From Lethocerus indicus (lineage: Eukaryota; Arthropoda; Insecta; Hemiptera; Belostomatidae): a stretch of 64,000 nucleotides of DNA. The stretch spans positions 38,176,392-38,240,391 of the forward strand of contig JACDQD010000001.1 of the NCBI GenBank assembly GCA_019843655.1, in the 5' to 3' direction. Position 1 is the stretch's first letter; each line of letters starts with the position of its first letter. Position numbers and translations under genes: made by a program. Of this stretch, positions 1-11,064 are shown one piece after another. Under the pieces are notes generated by a model, which worked only from the letters and a program-made list of their open reading frames with translations, made no database searches and was not told the origin of the DNA.

Positions 1-1474
1 TCAAACAAAAGACACATAGGTTTTCCAACCGCACAAACACCTAAAAGCTTGACTATATTTGGATGATCAAATTCAGCTAATAAACATGCTTCTCGCTCAA
101 AATCTAATTGAAGATCCTCTGATGCTTCATCCTTCAGCATTTTTACAGCAACTAAGGTAAATTCTTCCCCTTTCTGAAGACCAGGAGCTTTTGCCTATTA
201 TAATAAATGTTATAAAGCTTATAATAGTATTGATAAACTTATTAAATGATACAAATGAAAAATTGTGCTGCATGTAACATTTACACATACCTGAAACACC
301 CTTCCAAATGCCCCCTGTCCAAGATCTCTAATGTAAATGATATCGTTCCTGGGAAATTCTAGTTTTTCTAATTTTGGATTTAAACATGCACCAGAAGTGT
401 GATACGCTGTGTTGCTGGGTAATTTCTCTAGATCTATGTTCACGTCCTAAAAGAAAGTTTAATTCATAAATACCCAATATACTTTTGGCCAATAATTATT
501 AAATGAATAAATAAAACATTACATACATGAGTAGGAGTAGACCTATAGGTATGTCTACATTTGAGCAATCTATGACAAAGGAGGCAAAGTAAAAGAATAA
601 GAAATAATATGATAAAACCAAGTGCTGGAAGAATCATATATGTTGGAATGAAGAAGGTGTCCATCGTTAATTCAGTTTTATTTACACTGCCATTTGATTC
701 TGAAACAAATTAGGTATAGGTATAAAAAGAATTGACCCATAATGTTGGGATGGGATAAAAGCATATCCCAAACATTACATATAAAAACAGTTACATCGGC
801 ACAAAATTTTATTTATGCCATGATATCATCAGGTACTATTTTGTATATCAAGGAAAAACTGGTCACGTGAGAAATGAACTCCAGGCCTAATGTTTTTACC
901 CTACATCTGTAACTACTGAAGTACATCGCACCTCTATCACCAGCAACTTTGGAATTCCCTTTGAATTACTTTGTATCCCTACCCTAAACTTAGTACGTTA
1001 ATTTTGCCAATAGTATTGAGAACAGTGACCTTGTATCTACCATGTATAATTACGAAGTTGCTGGGAATAGAACTGGAATCCAACCCCTCGCAGACCACAA
1101 AACAGGTATTCTAAACATAATTTTTTATTTCATATATCGTGCACATTGATCTAAAATATTTATATTGACAATAATAATACATACAATAGACAAAATTTAA
1201 AAATTACTGACCACAGACAGGGATATCACAATGCTGCCAACGGACTGATGCATCCATTGTATAGCACCATGGAGTAGGTTCTTCCCCACCGGCATTTCTA
1301 CAATAATTTTCAGCATTTTGGACTTCTGGAAATATATTAGGGGGTCTGTCATGTGAATGTGGTTCACTTGCATCCCAACGTTGACAGGGCACACCGGCTT
1401 TTGAAACATTTACTTTTCCAAGGTACCACCTTCCTCTACCAATAATGCAATCCGCTAAAAATAAATGTATATAT

Positions 1475-1533
<59 letters not shown>

Positions 1534-3275
1534 TTTTCTCATACATTCATTCTTACATATTTTTTCTCTGTATACTCCAATGTATTTGGTTTGAAACCTG
1601 TGCCAAATTACAAGAGATAGTAGTACACAAAATGTAGCTGTAGACTTATTTCTAGAATCACAATGTCAGGCACTAGCCTAAACATGAGATCAGAATCTCC
1701 CAAAATTCAGTTAGAATTTATCTGTTTTTGTCTTGTTCAACCCCCTTTTTTTATATATAGTTCTGGTCCTAGCCACGAAAAAATTCCATTGGCTACACTG
1801 TGGAGTTTGTACACTGGAGTAGAATAAAAGGATCTGAACATAACTGAAGATATTACTAAATATATTCAAGAAAATCATATTAAACATGGTAGAAATTCAA
1901 CGCAACTAGGCTCACAATGTAAATTGGTATTCAATTTGTTATTTTTCAACACAAATTAGTCAAAATCATACTTTCATTAGTTATCCAACATTAAATAGAA
2001 AACAAATTAGAGTAAAATTACAGGTGACACACCCAGAGGATCCCTCCCCACTTCTACATCTAGTTTTATATTCCATATTCCAAATCAATCCCCACCACCC
2101 AAATTCCCTCCTTCCCCTTCAAACAATAAGGGAAGTTGGAAAATAGCTGAAGAGCGGGAATTCAAACATGTATAAATAATAACCGTAATATTAGTTTTAT
2201 TTTGTACAACCTAAACAAACCTAACCATGCCTGCATGCATAAACTGGGATACAGCCAAAATCAGTGATAAAAATGTACGCTCAATGGCAATATATCTAAG
2301 AAAAATATTTAGTTCTTCTTACTTGTAATTTCAGTCTTATTCATTTCTGTCAGCCTTGTATAAGAGCATGTAAGTTTATTTGGATTGTACTTTGGCATTT
2401 GTTCACAATTTGGTAGAGAAAAATGCCCTTGTGACTTCAGAAATGTTCCACGCAGTTTGTTATCTTCTATCAGGGCCCATTCACTGTAGCAGAAAACGTC
2501 TCGGACAGCAACACAGTCTTCGTAACATATTGGTAACGGTATAGCCTCATCGCCACTTACTACGCATTGGGGAAATGCATACGAGCACAGCAACTTCTGT
2601 AAAAATTAAATAAGCTATGTGTCACATTAAGAAATGTACTTTATGATTACAAATAGCCTGGTAGGTAGGTATTATTTAATGGGTTTAGGTGGGCCACTGA
2701 TATTCGGTCAGCTAGAGAAAATACGCAACAATTTGTATTACTCCAACACTGTGCTGTACTCAACCCGCCCAAATATTAACATAAGTACAACATTACATTT
2801 CTTACTTTGGTCCTTCATAATTGAAACCGTGAAACCATTCTAAGATAATCCATTTGTCAATCAAACATATAAGCGAATATCATTTCTTGGCCTTCAAAAG
2901 TAAATATATAGTAAAGTAAAAAGTAAATATTAATATGGACAGAGATAATACCTTCGCGGCATCCTCACAAGGTTCTTTCAGTGTACTTATCAACTCTCTC
3001 CATAGTCCAACTGTAATATATTCATTCCGCCTCATGCCGGTGTATGTGTCACTTTTATTAAACCATCTTGACCCGGAAAGATAATTTTTGCAAACCTTTT
3101 CATTGTACGGACGACATTCCCCAACGGATTTCTTGGATAATTCACCTAACATACAGTTTACAATAAAATTGCTTCAAATGAACAAAATACAAAAAAAAAA
3201 ACGAGTGGGGTACTCACCTCCTTCTACAAATATTCCTTCAAACATAAACAATAACAACCACAATAGAAGTTCCAT
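1..3275 (-). CDS. Nrk: Nrk, Ror/MuSK-like receptor tyrosine kinase (5' part; 3' end off window)
   Basis: Seven in-frame coding exons are visible on the minus strand: 3218-3275, 2952-3145, 2323-2596, 1212-1454, 527-699, 291-446 and 1-194, the last cut by the window edge. Together they encode about 430 residues. Seen in order: a hydrophobic signal peptide (residues 1-19), a cysteine-rich frizzled-type domain (exons 2-3), a kringle domain (about 178-256, C..PWCYT..VRWQHC), one membrane span (about 276-298), then the kinase N-lobe with G-Q-G-A-F-G at 357-362, the V-A-V-K lysine 384 and the C-helix Glu in FEREA. There is no immunoglobulin domain, as in fly Ror and Nrk. The [10 protein letters not shown] and [17 protein letters not shown] wording fits Nrk better than Ror; that choice is from memory of the family. 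Known role: a cell-surface receptor kinase of the nervous system. The catalytic loop and DFG motif lie off the window. A Ror identity is the main alternative. Confidence 0.92.
1076..1118. mobile_element. Foldback family, terminal fragment
   Basis: AACCCCTCGC followed by GACCACAAAAC and GGTATTCTAAAC matches the right end of the complete copy (26669-26703) almost base for base. It lies in the Nrk intron between the kringle and membrane-span exons. Confidence 0.6.
1479..1528. repeat. (TA)n microsatellite in Nrk intron
   Basis: About 25 uninterrupted TA units just upstream, in the gene's direction, of the kringle exon acceptor at 1454. Confidence 0.95.
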
Positions 3276-4899
3276 CCTTCCTCCTTACAATAATGCCATA
3301 TTTAAATAATACAGATTCATCTCTCCTAACAATTTCAACTCGTTTTCATGGTAAAACTTTTTATGTTACCATTCTAAAAAAGCATATTTTTTTTTAATAC
3401 GTGCATTCTGTGATGTTTTACAAACAACTGGGGAAAGGAAAAAAGTTATAATGGAGCGATCAAGTAACTGTAATTTACCGATAACATTCTAGATCCTGAT
3501 CTTACATTAAATAGGTAGGGACAGATAACTTTTTAAATTACAAACAATATAGTTGAAAGTCACAACGACAAAACACAAAACCAGTCCCACTCAGATATGG
3601 CTACCGGCACTAATTTATCGTAAAAATTTCCCTACTTACGAAATTGTGATTTAGAAATAAAAATGTTATTTTCCCTTGAGAATTTTGCTGCATATTACAT
3701 TGGAACATATTTACTAATTTTAACGGGAATCAATGTGAATGAAACATGTTTAATTACTGGGAGTATAATGTGCACTGTTTTAGATGCCATTTGGTGTGTT
3801 TACCATATAATCCACTGAAAAATGTACTATTGACTTCTTGGCCTAATTTGAAATGTCTAGTTATATAATTATACAAAACCACTATCAGAAGAGAACTTTT
3901 CAGGTTTTATTTCTTAAACAAAATCAATTAATCAATTCTTTACAAAATTGTGAACGGATATTGAGAAAAAGCACAAAATTGATCTGAAAAACTTGTAGGC
4001 AACTCTACAATTCACTCTTTATGTTTGCACGTATGTCTTTAGTTTTAAAAGATATAAATTTACTGGGGGTCCGTGACGTAAGTCTTTATGAAATTCAAAT
4101 TTATGGACGGTAATTCCATGAATTACTACCTACTACTTTGCTACTTATAATTTAAAGAATTTTCTAACACGAACAAATATTGACGTAATTATTAACAAGA
4201 AAAATAATTAGCATGCGCTTAAAAATTAAAATACATACGTTAGAAACATTAATTAAAAATCAGTATTTGTTATATTTATTTTCAAGTTTAAATAAGCGTT
4301 TGCGTAGATATTATATGAAGCTAAAATTTAAAATGAATAAAAAGGTTGGCCATTATTAAGCGTGTATACAACCTGAGTTTAGCAGATGTTAATTTAGGCG
4401 ACTGGTTATAACTATGAACATACATTTTCGAATTTTAATTGGACTTCGTGTCTGTTAACATTTGTCGATTCTAACAGTCCCGTTTCAACCGTTTGCTCGG
4501 AACGTTATCTGCCAGTGTCAGATATATTTATTTGCCTATATTCTGGTTTATCTCGTGTTCCTTTTAGTCCACGAGAGGACTAAAAGTCTTTTAGAGGGAG
4601 GTTCATCCTTTGATAATGCCCTCACGTTAACTTAGTAGACTAACTTGTTCAATCTTCCTGCATACAGTTTATATCCATATACACATACACACACATTCAC
4701 ACAAACACTGACGTGTATATATATATATATATATCATAGAAGTGGGACTGCATAATTGGATAATGATGTAAAGTTTCACAGCTTTACCAGTTTAGAGATT
4801 TTCGTCTAAATAACCGGCGAGGGGTAAGGTGAAATGACTTATGAATTATATATGGTAAAAGACTTCTTTACGATAAAAGTGTTTGTGTAAGTGCTAATA
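3276..4899. promoter_or_regulatory. Head-to-head intergenic region between Nrk and TUSC2
   Basis: The Nrk and TUSC2 start codons face away from each other across about 1.6 kb, so both promoters should lie here. I see no clear TATA box. Visible structures are a 10-bp inverted repeat with a 6-base loop at about 4563-4588 and a short (TA)n run at 4716-4734, preceded by CA-rich sequence. On the Nrk side, a four-residue upstream ORF (3285-3299, minus) ends nine bases before the main ATG. The promoter assignment is inferred from gene arrangement only. Confidence 0.4.
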
Positions 4900-7800
4900 A
4901 TGGGGTCGATCAGCTCTAAAAGTAAAAAAGCCAAAGGGGACGAATCTGTTACAACAGTCACTGATGAACCGGTGTCGCCTTTAAAAAAGAGGAAGGTTGA
5001 CTGTAAAGATTTCATTTCAAAGGCAGATAAAACAAAAACAACTCTACCTGCTCAGCTTAGCGCTTCTGTTGAGCCCTCTTTTGTTTTCAAGAGAAAAGGG
5101 TAAATATTTCTGCACTTTCATTCATCTTTAAACAATATATTTTTGAGATGTAAAGTTTTGTCATTTTAATTTTTTTACCTTTCTAACCTTCTCACGGCAA
5201 CTTTGACATCTTTGGTTGATATATACATGATAACTGTAACTCTAATTTTCATCAGGATAGGAGGTACTTATATACCATTTATATACCAGTAAATTATATA
5301 TAAGTATTTAGAATATGATATTTGAATATCTTTCAATTTAAAAAAGATATAATAACGTAATGAATTATACCGAGAAAGTAATATGGTTTCTCTCTTTTGT
5401 TTTGTGACTGTTTTCTACTTAAATTGGAAGGCAACAAAGGTTTATTACTATTTCATGTGTCTAGCATATCTCGAGCTATCTGGTAGATATTTATTATTTT
5501 AAGATCTGCACCTTATTTATCCTATTATTTATACACACCTTGCAGATAACTTATGCAAGGAGAAATGTCACATCCATGGTGCTGTCTTTATTTTTATATA
5601 TTAATGCGATGCCGCTTAACATTTATATTTTTTCAAATCTGTGGTTATTTTGGCATTTATTATGTGTTGTGCTCTAAAAACCACACATATTTAATTATCG
5701 TTCAAATTACTATTAATTGTATTTTTAGAAGAATTTAAGTTGGATGAATATCTCATACAATAAAAATAAATCATATTTATATTGTAACCATAACTATTTG
5801 TTGCTGTTTGGAGATTGGAAAGGGTAATATCACTTTTTCTCCTGATACTTTATCCTATTATATTGTCATTTAATATCAGTCGAAGATTAATTGTTTAATA
5901 CTAACTTTGGTTGGCCTTTCATGTTTGGTGTGCTGTCATGGTGCTGTTATGATGATGTCAAGAGAGACTACCTCTGTCAACGATTGTTTTTAATAATAAT
6001 TTATTTATTATTGTTATTATTTTATTTTGAATATGTAGTACAACATGCGGAGGAGCATCAGTAATTGTGAGTACTATTTCTATTACCCGGTCAAAATATA
6101 TCGCCTATATATTTTCAATGTCATAGGTTGTGGGACAATTCCGTTCAGACACCATGACAGTACACCATGCGTAAAAGTTTTTTCAAATGAATTTTTCATG
6201 TCGATAAAAGAAAACAAGTATTTGTTTTTTATGATTAACAAGTTAAGTTCATTCATATTGAGCTTAATAATCAGGATGGTTACTAATGTTTGTACAAGTC
6301 AATTTGTTGGTTTATTGAATATTTTTTAATTTATGCTTTAACTGAAGGAGATTTATGAGGATCACTTATTCAATTCTCTATCTCCTCTTGGTTGTTTGGT
6401 CTTACTTTATATCAATTTTAACTTCATGTCAGTTACTATCATGATTAAGGTACATATTAACGCACATATCAAAAATGAATGTGTATCTTTAATGTAATAA
6501 TTGGAAGGTTTCTTGCAAGATTATATACAAAAAAGCACTTTTGAAGCCTTGTAATATCCTAGTTTTGTTATTGTGCTCTTCATTTTTTATTCATTTTCTT
6601 TTGATTATAAAAATTGTTAATATTTTTTTTCTTTATTTGTTCGGCATAATTATGGTTTCCCTGTTATGCGACATTATAATATTTTTAATGTGTGGCAAGT
6701 ATTCACTCGCCTAAAGACTGTTTTCTTTCTATTTACAAGGGAACAAATTGTAATTTAACAAAAATTTGATAAATACGCAATTTTTGTATTAAAAATGCAG
6801 CTATAGTGCTAGGACTATGCTTCATTCCCTGCTGATGTTCTTAACAACCTCAGGAGAGCACTTAGCACCTCACAGTGAAAAGAAAGAATATCCTATGAAT
6901 TTTCTTCTACATATTTATTTTGAAAATAACTTGTATTTAATGACACACATTTTTTTTTGATAGCTGTATTATATGTTGAATTGATTTCATTAGATTTTAA
7001 CTACTCTATATTTTTATGATTGATAATTATGAAATTAATTTGGCATATTGACTGCATGACATTGTTTTCTTTTATTGTATATAAAGTTTATTATTAGTAT
7101 ATGAATGCATAATAATAAACTATAAAGCTAAACAAAATTACTTAAAAGTAGTACATGCTGTTTAGTAAATGTACAATAGTTGTTTTTAAACTATATTAGT
7201 GTGGGTGGTGGAAACTGTTATTTCACTATTATCAGAATCAAAATTTATTATTACAAACATTCATTATGAGATTTTATTGTTTTTTACTCAACATATGTTG
7301 GTATCGACACACACACAAATTAGTATAGTAGAGTTTTGCTTATCTGGTATACATATTCATAGCAGACTGTTGAATAAATGATAGTCAAATAATATTGACG
7401 TATTCAGAAAACATTATTAATATCAAAGTATGTTATAATTTTTGTAATAATTATGTTTTACAACAAAACAGAAAAAGTGACCGAAAAAATAAACTACAGT
7501 TACAGAATTGTCTGATTTTTAATACAGTACTTCAGAAGTTAAGTATTGTGATGATTGAAAGAAATTTCTAAGTGTTGTTCACTTTATAGTTATTCTACTG
7601 CCAAATCTTGCCATCTTTGTAGCATCATTATGGTGATTAGTTTCTTCTTCTAAACACATAGAAAAAATAGACTACATTCGCAACTTGCAGTTCCTGTTGC
7701 TGACTTTTTTGGCGACAGCATGTCTGATAAACAAAGGTCGGATGATCGAGACTCTACTTTATTTTTAATTATAACAAGGCCCAGAGGTGGACCACATTCT

Positions 7801-8316
7801 CATTTAATTACTAATTTGAAATTAATATTTAAAAATAAAATTCTGGATGTAACCTTTCATTTTTAGCTCAATGTATTTCGATGATGAAGGTAGTGTAGCG
7901 CATGAATTTTATGAAGAAGTAAGACCAGAAAAACCAGGGGCTAAACCACATATGAAACGCCTACTGACCAACCTAACTCCTCAGGTAAAACTATATGAAA
8001 TAAGTTATTCGATCTTTGTGGATTATCAATAGCATCATTAATTATTTCTATTGTTGTAAATATTTTGTGACAAATTGAACTTCATTTAGGTATTTTCATT
8101 AATGAAAAGTAATATGAATTAATAGATTTAATCTTTTCTATTATTTCTCTAATTAATCTGATAATAATATCTCTGATTTTTGTGTGTGCATGTTTGTGTG
8201 TATATTTGAATACATTTATACATTATGTTGTATATGTGTTTTTATTTTAGGGTGAGGTTTTGTACAACTACCCAAGACTGAGTGGTGACTGTGATATAAT
8301 TATTTGTGATCCATAA
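4900..8316 (+). CDS. TUSC2: TUSC2 (FUS1) homologue
   Basis: Three exons, 4900-5099, 7867-7984 and 8251-8316, join in phase (200+118+66 bases) into a 127-residue protein. It starts M-G-S-I-S-S-K, a textbook N-myristoylation signal; vertebrate TUSC2 is also myristoylated. A lysine-rich, low-complexity stretch of about 60 residues follows. The conserved core then begins F-V-F-K-R-K-G-S-M-Y-F-D and continues A-H-E-F-Y-E-E and N-L-T-P-Q-G, the signature of the TUSC2 family. Human TUSC2 is 110 residues, so the length fits. Known role: a small membrane-associated protein of mitochondria linked to calcium handling and, in mammals, tumour suppression. The exon 1 donor (GTAAAT at 5100) falls inside the GGS codon, and both acceptors end TTTTAG. 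A GTG at 4891 lies in frame upstream, but the ATG at 4900 is the start because it puts glycine at position 2. AATAAA at 8611-8616 is a likely poly(A) signal. Confidence 0.93.
5100..7866 (+). other. TUSC2 intron 1 (2.8 kb), no gene seen
   Basis: Very AT-rich intron with donor GTAAAT and acceptor TTTTAG. I found no exon-like segment, mobile-element end or RNA gene. Short ORFs here (for example 6045-6329) look like chance open frames. Confidence 0.7.
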
Positions 8317-10345
8317 ATGCTTTGTATTTCGAAATATTGAAGGTAATATATATTATTGAAGTATAATAGAAAATAATTTTACGTTACCACTGCAAACTGA
8401 TTCAATTTGTATTGGATGATATTAAACTGTTTACATATTATTCCCAATCCGACTGGATAATTTTTAGTTTGTCAATTTGTAAATGATTTTATGGAATGTT
8501 TCTTTCCGGGTTCCCCGAGTTTTAAGTAAATTATAGTTGAAAATGTAAAATTGTTATGTTGATGTTGTATTATTAAATGTAATAGTTCATTGTAAATTAA
8601 ATTTCAACTAAATAAATGTCTACATTAGCTTATACATTTAAATGTTGTTCGATATCCTGTTACTCTTATATTATTACACAGAATTAAGGGCCAATTTTTT
8701 AAGGTGTTTAACTAGATATAAGATTCTCTTATTTGCTCGGGATGGTAAATGTACTAATTCCATTACTCTTGAATTTAATCAATTAAATGTTCACTTTGCT
8801 AATGACCTGTGGATTTTACAGACACATTCCTGTCTCTTTTGCAGCTTTTAAACCTCACTAATGGGTTTCTTAGATGAGAAATAGCATAACACAACCAATC
8901 ACAATCTAATAACAACAATTGGCTTGAATTCATGTGTTTCTAGTTAGTTCATCTTTAAAGTTCAGTATGTAGTCAACATAGAGTTCACTCAAATGCTTGT
9001 GTTATGGTACAAAAATTAATACTGTGTTTTTATACTCAACATTTAATTTTAGGGGTGTATGTTGTTGATTTTTGTTTTGTACCTTTTTGTTGTCACTTAG
9101 TAATTTCATAAAATAAGAAGTCATGCAAAATTTAAATCCTTGCTGGTTAATTGTTACTCCAACTGTAAATAAAATGGAAAGTTTGTTATTTAATTAGCAT
9201 TAATAGTTTAGGCGTTTATTTCATTTCCTGGATAATATTCCAAAGCTTTCTGTTATAATTTTTTAAGTATTTTACCGTTGGTCAGAGGGGCTACAATGTG
9301 ATTTTCTGTTTTTGCTTGCCTGTTAAGAAAAACATTTTCCAAATTTTAAATCAACCTATTCCTGTGGCTATTGGTCGTAGCGTCTCTAGTGAGGTGTTAA
9401 AATGTTACCAGAACCATGTAAGACGAAAAAACGTCCGACTTTTATTCGTCCAGTTGCTATTCATCGTATTTACTGTCGTTATTTTCAAATATTTAATTTA
9501 GAGAACGCTGGGTATTAAAAAAATACATTGGCGGACTTTTTATCCACAGCTATGCGGTTGTCCTTTTTCTTACCCTGCCTGAAATGATCAAATGAATTTG
9601 ATCGTTCCGGCAAACGTTCCGGCGCTCGAAGAGTAAAGGCTTGGACGAGCATTCATGTTAAGTTTTAAAATAGGTCGGTTATCCAGCCGAGAGCCGACAG
9701 TGAATTGTATTTATAGATTGGAAGTGGCCGTTCCTCATTTTATTCTGTGTTCTTTTATTCTTATTCTTCGCTCTCTCTGCTGGCGTGAAAACTGCGAAAA
9801 TATTTCTTACACAGTAATAATAGTCGCACGAACATTTGATGAGCTCCGATCATAATCGGCCAAACGTGATTTACACTGAGTCGTGATTTTTATAATTGTA
9901 ATTTTTAGATACGTCCCCATATCTATATTAGTTCGCGTATATTAGTTTCGTTGCAATTACTTAAAACCCTTTGAGTAAGATAACATTTGTAGATGTATAT
10001 GTAATGTTTATAAGTTTTTCGTTTTACAAATCTTAAAATCTGGAATTAAAATGTTTCAGGTTTAGTGTATATATTTTATAATTCCTTCAAATGCGTTCAT
10101 TACGAGGCAATTTTCTTAAAGATGCCCTTCTTATTACGAGGGAAGTTTGGGTTTCAGAGATTAGACGCTTCTTTGTCTGTACGAATGTTAGCTCTAGAGG
10201 TAACGAAGACTTGCCCCACGGGGCGTGATCAGGCGACCCAACGGCCCCCGTTCCATATGAACCGAGAATATACATGGCGTACTGAACGAAACAAAACTGT
10301 TTTCTAGTACGAAGGCATCCAACACCTCGGGGCTATCGCCTCTTT

Positions 10346-10440
10346 GAAGGTTCAATTCCGGAAATTGAACCGCAGAATCCGTCTTTCGATTTGTCGGTAT
10401 TTAGACGCATATAAATAGGTCCGGCATACAGTGTTCATTT
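10346..10440 (+). promoter_or_regulatory. Candidate TATA promoter with heat-shock-element-like motifs
   Basis: A near-palindrome at 10349-10371 contains alternating GAA and TTC units with two-base spacing, as in heat-shock elements. TATAAATAG follows at 10410-10418, and a TTCATT initiator-like site lies about 26 bases further on (10434-10439). The nearest plus-strand coding start is the channel ATG at 11065, so this could be its promoter with an unspliced 5' UTR of roughly 630 bases. It could equally be the relic of an inserted element. Confidence 0.3.
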
Positions 10441-10691
10441 CTCTGTAGCGGTGCTAGCCGTATACTTATACCGAGGAATTCCTCATAAAAATGTAAATGT
10501 TTATGTTACAAATTCGATTTTAAAATTTGGAATTAAAATGATTAAGGTTTAATACACGTCTATAGTTTACGTAATTTTATCATATATTATAGCTCCTTTT
10601 TCTGTCGATAAAGACGTAATGGCGGTACTCGACCTTAATACTTATACTGGGGAACTCGTTCAATTAATATTAATGTTGTATATATTATAAC

Positions 10692-10692
<1 letters not shown>

Positions 10693-10756
<64 letters not shown>
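10693..10756. repeat. (TA)n microsatellite, 32 units
   Basis: Uninterrupted TA tract about 310 bases before the K2P start codon. Confidence 0.95.
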
Positions 10757-10760
<4 letters not shown>

Positions 10761-11064
10761 TATTGCGAATACGAATAAAAGGAAAATTGGGGTAGGGGCG
10801 AGATTACGTAATTATATTACAGTATCTACGATACAGTTTATCGAGACTTGAATGTTTTCCGGAAAGCGGAGAAAAGTTGGTGGGACCGAAGAGCGCCAAG
10901 GGAGAGCGGTCTAATTTGGGGCGATGTGGTCTGTTTTTTTTTCCTTCGCGGAATATTATTTCCTAGACGGGTCTAGCTCGCCGCGAGAGTTGGCCGGCCT
11001 GGGTTCTCGATTTAGACGGGGGTCCCGTGTTGTGCTCGTCGTGCGCGTTTTCGGATTTGTAAAC

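Larger units (their letters stand above)
8317..11064. other. Intergenic region between TUSC2 and the potassium channel
   Basis: It holds the TUSC2 3' UTR to about 8.63 kb, then non-coding DNA. A diverged direct duplication links about 10008-10080 with 10495-10570. A TATA-containing promoter-like cluster sits at 10346-10440 and a long (TA)n tract at 10693-10756. The last 250 bases before 11065 are richer in CpG and are probably 5' UTR of the channel gene. Confidence 0.5.
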
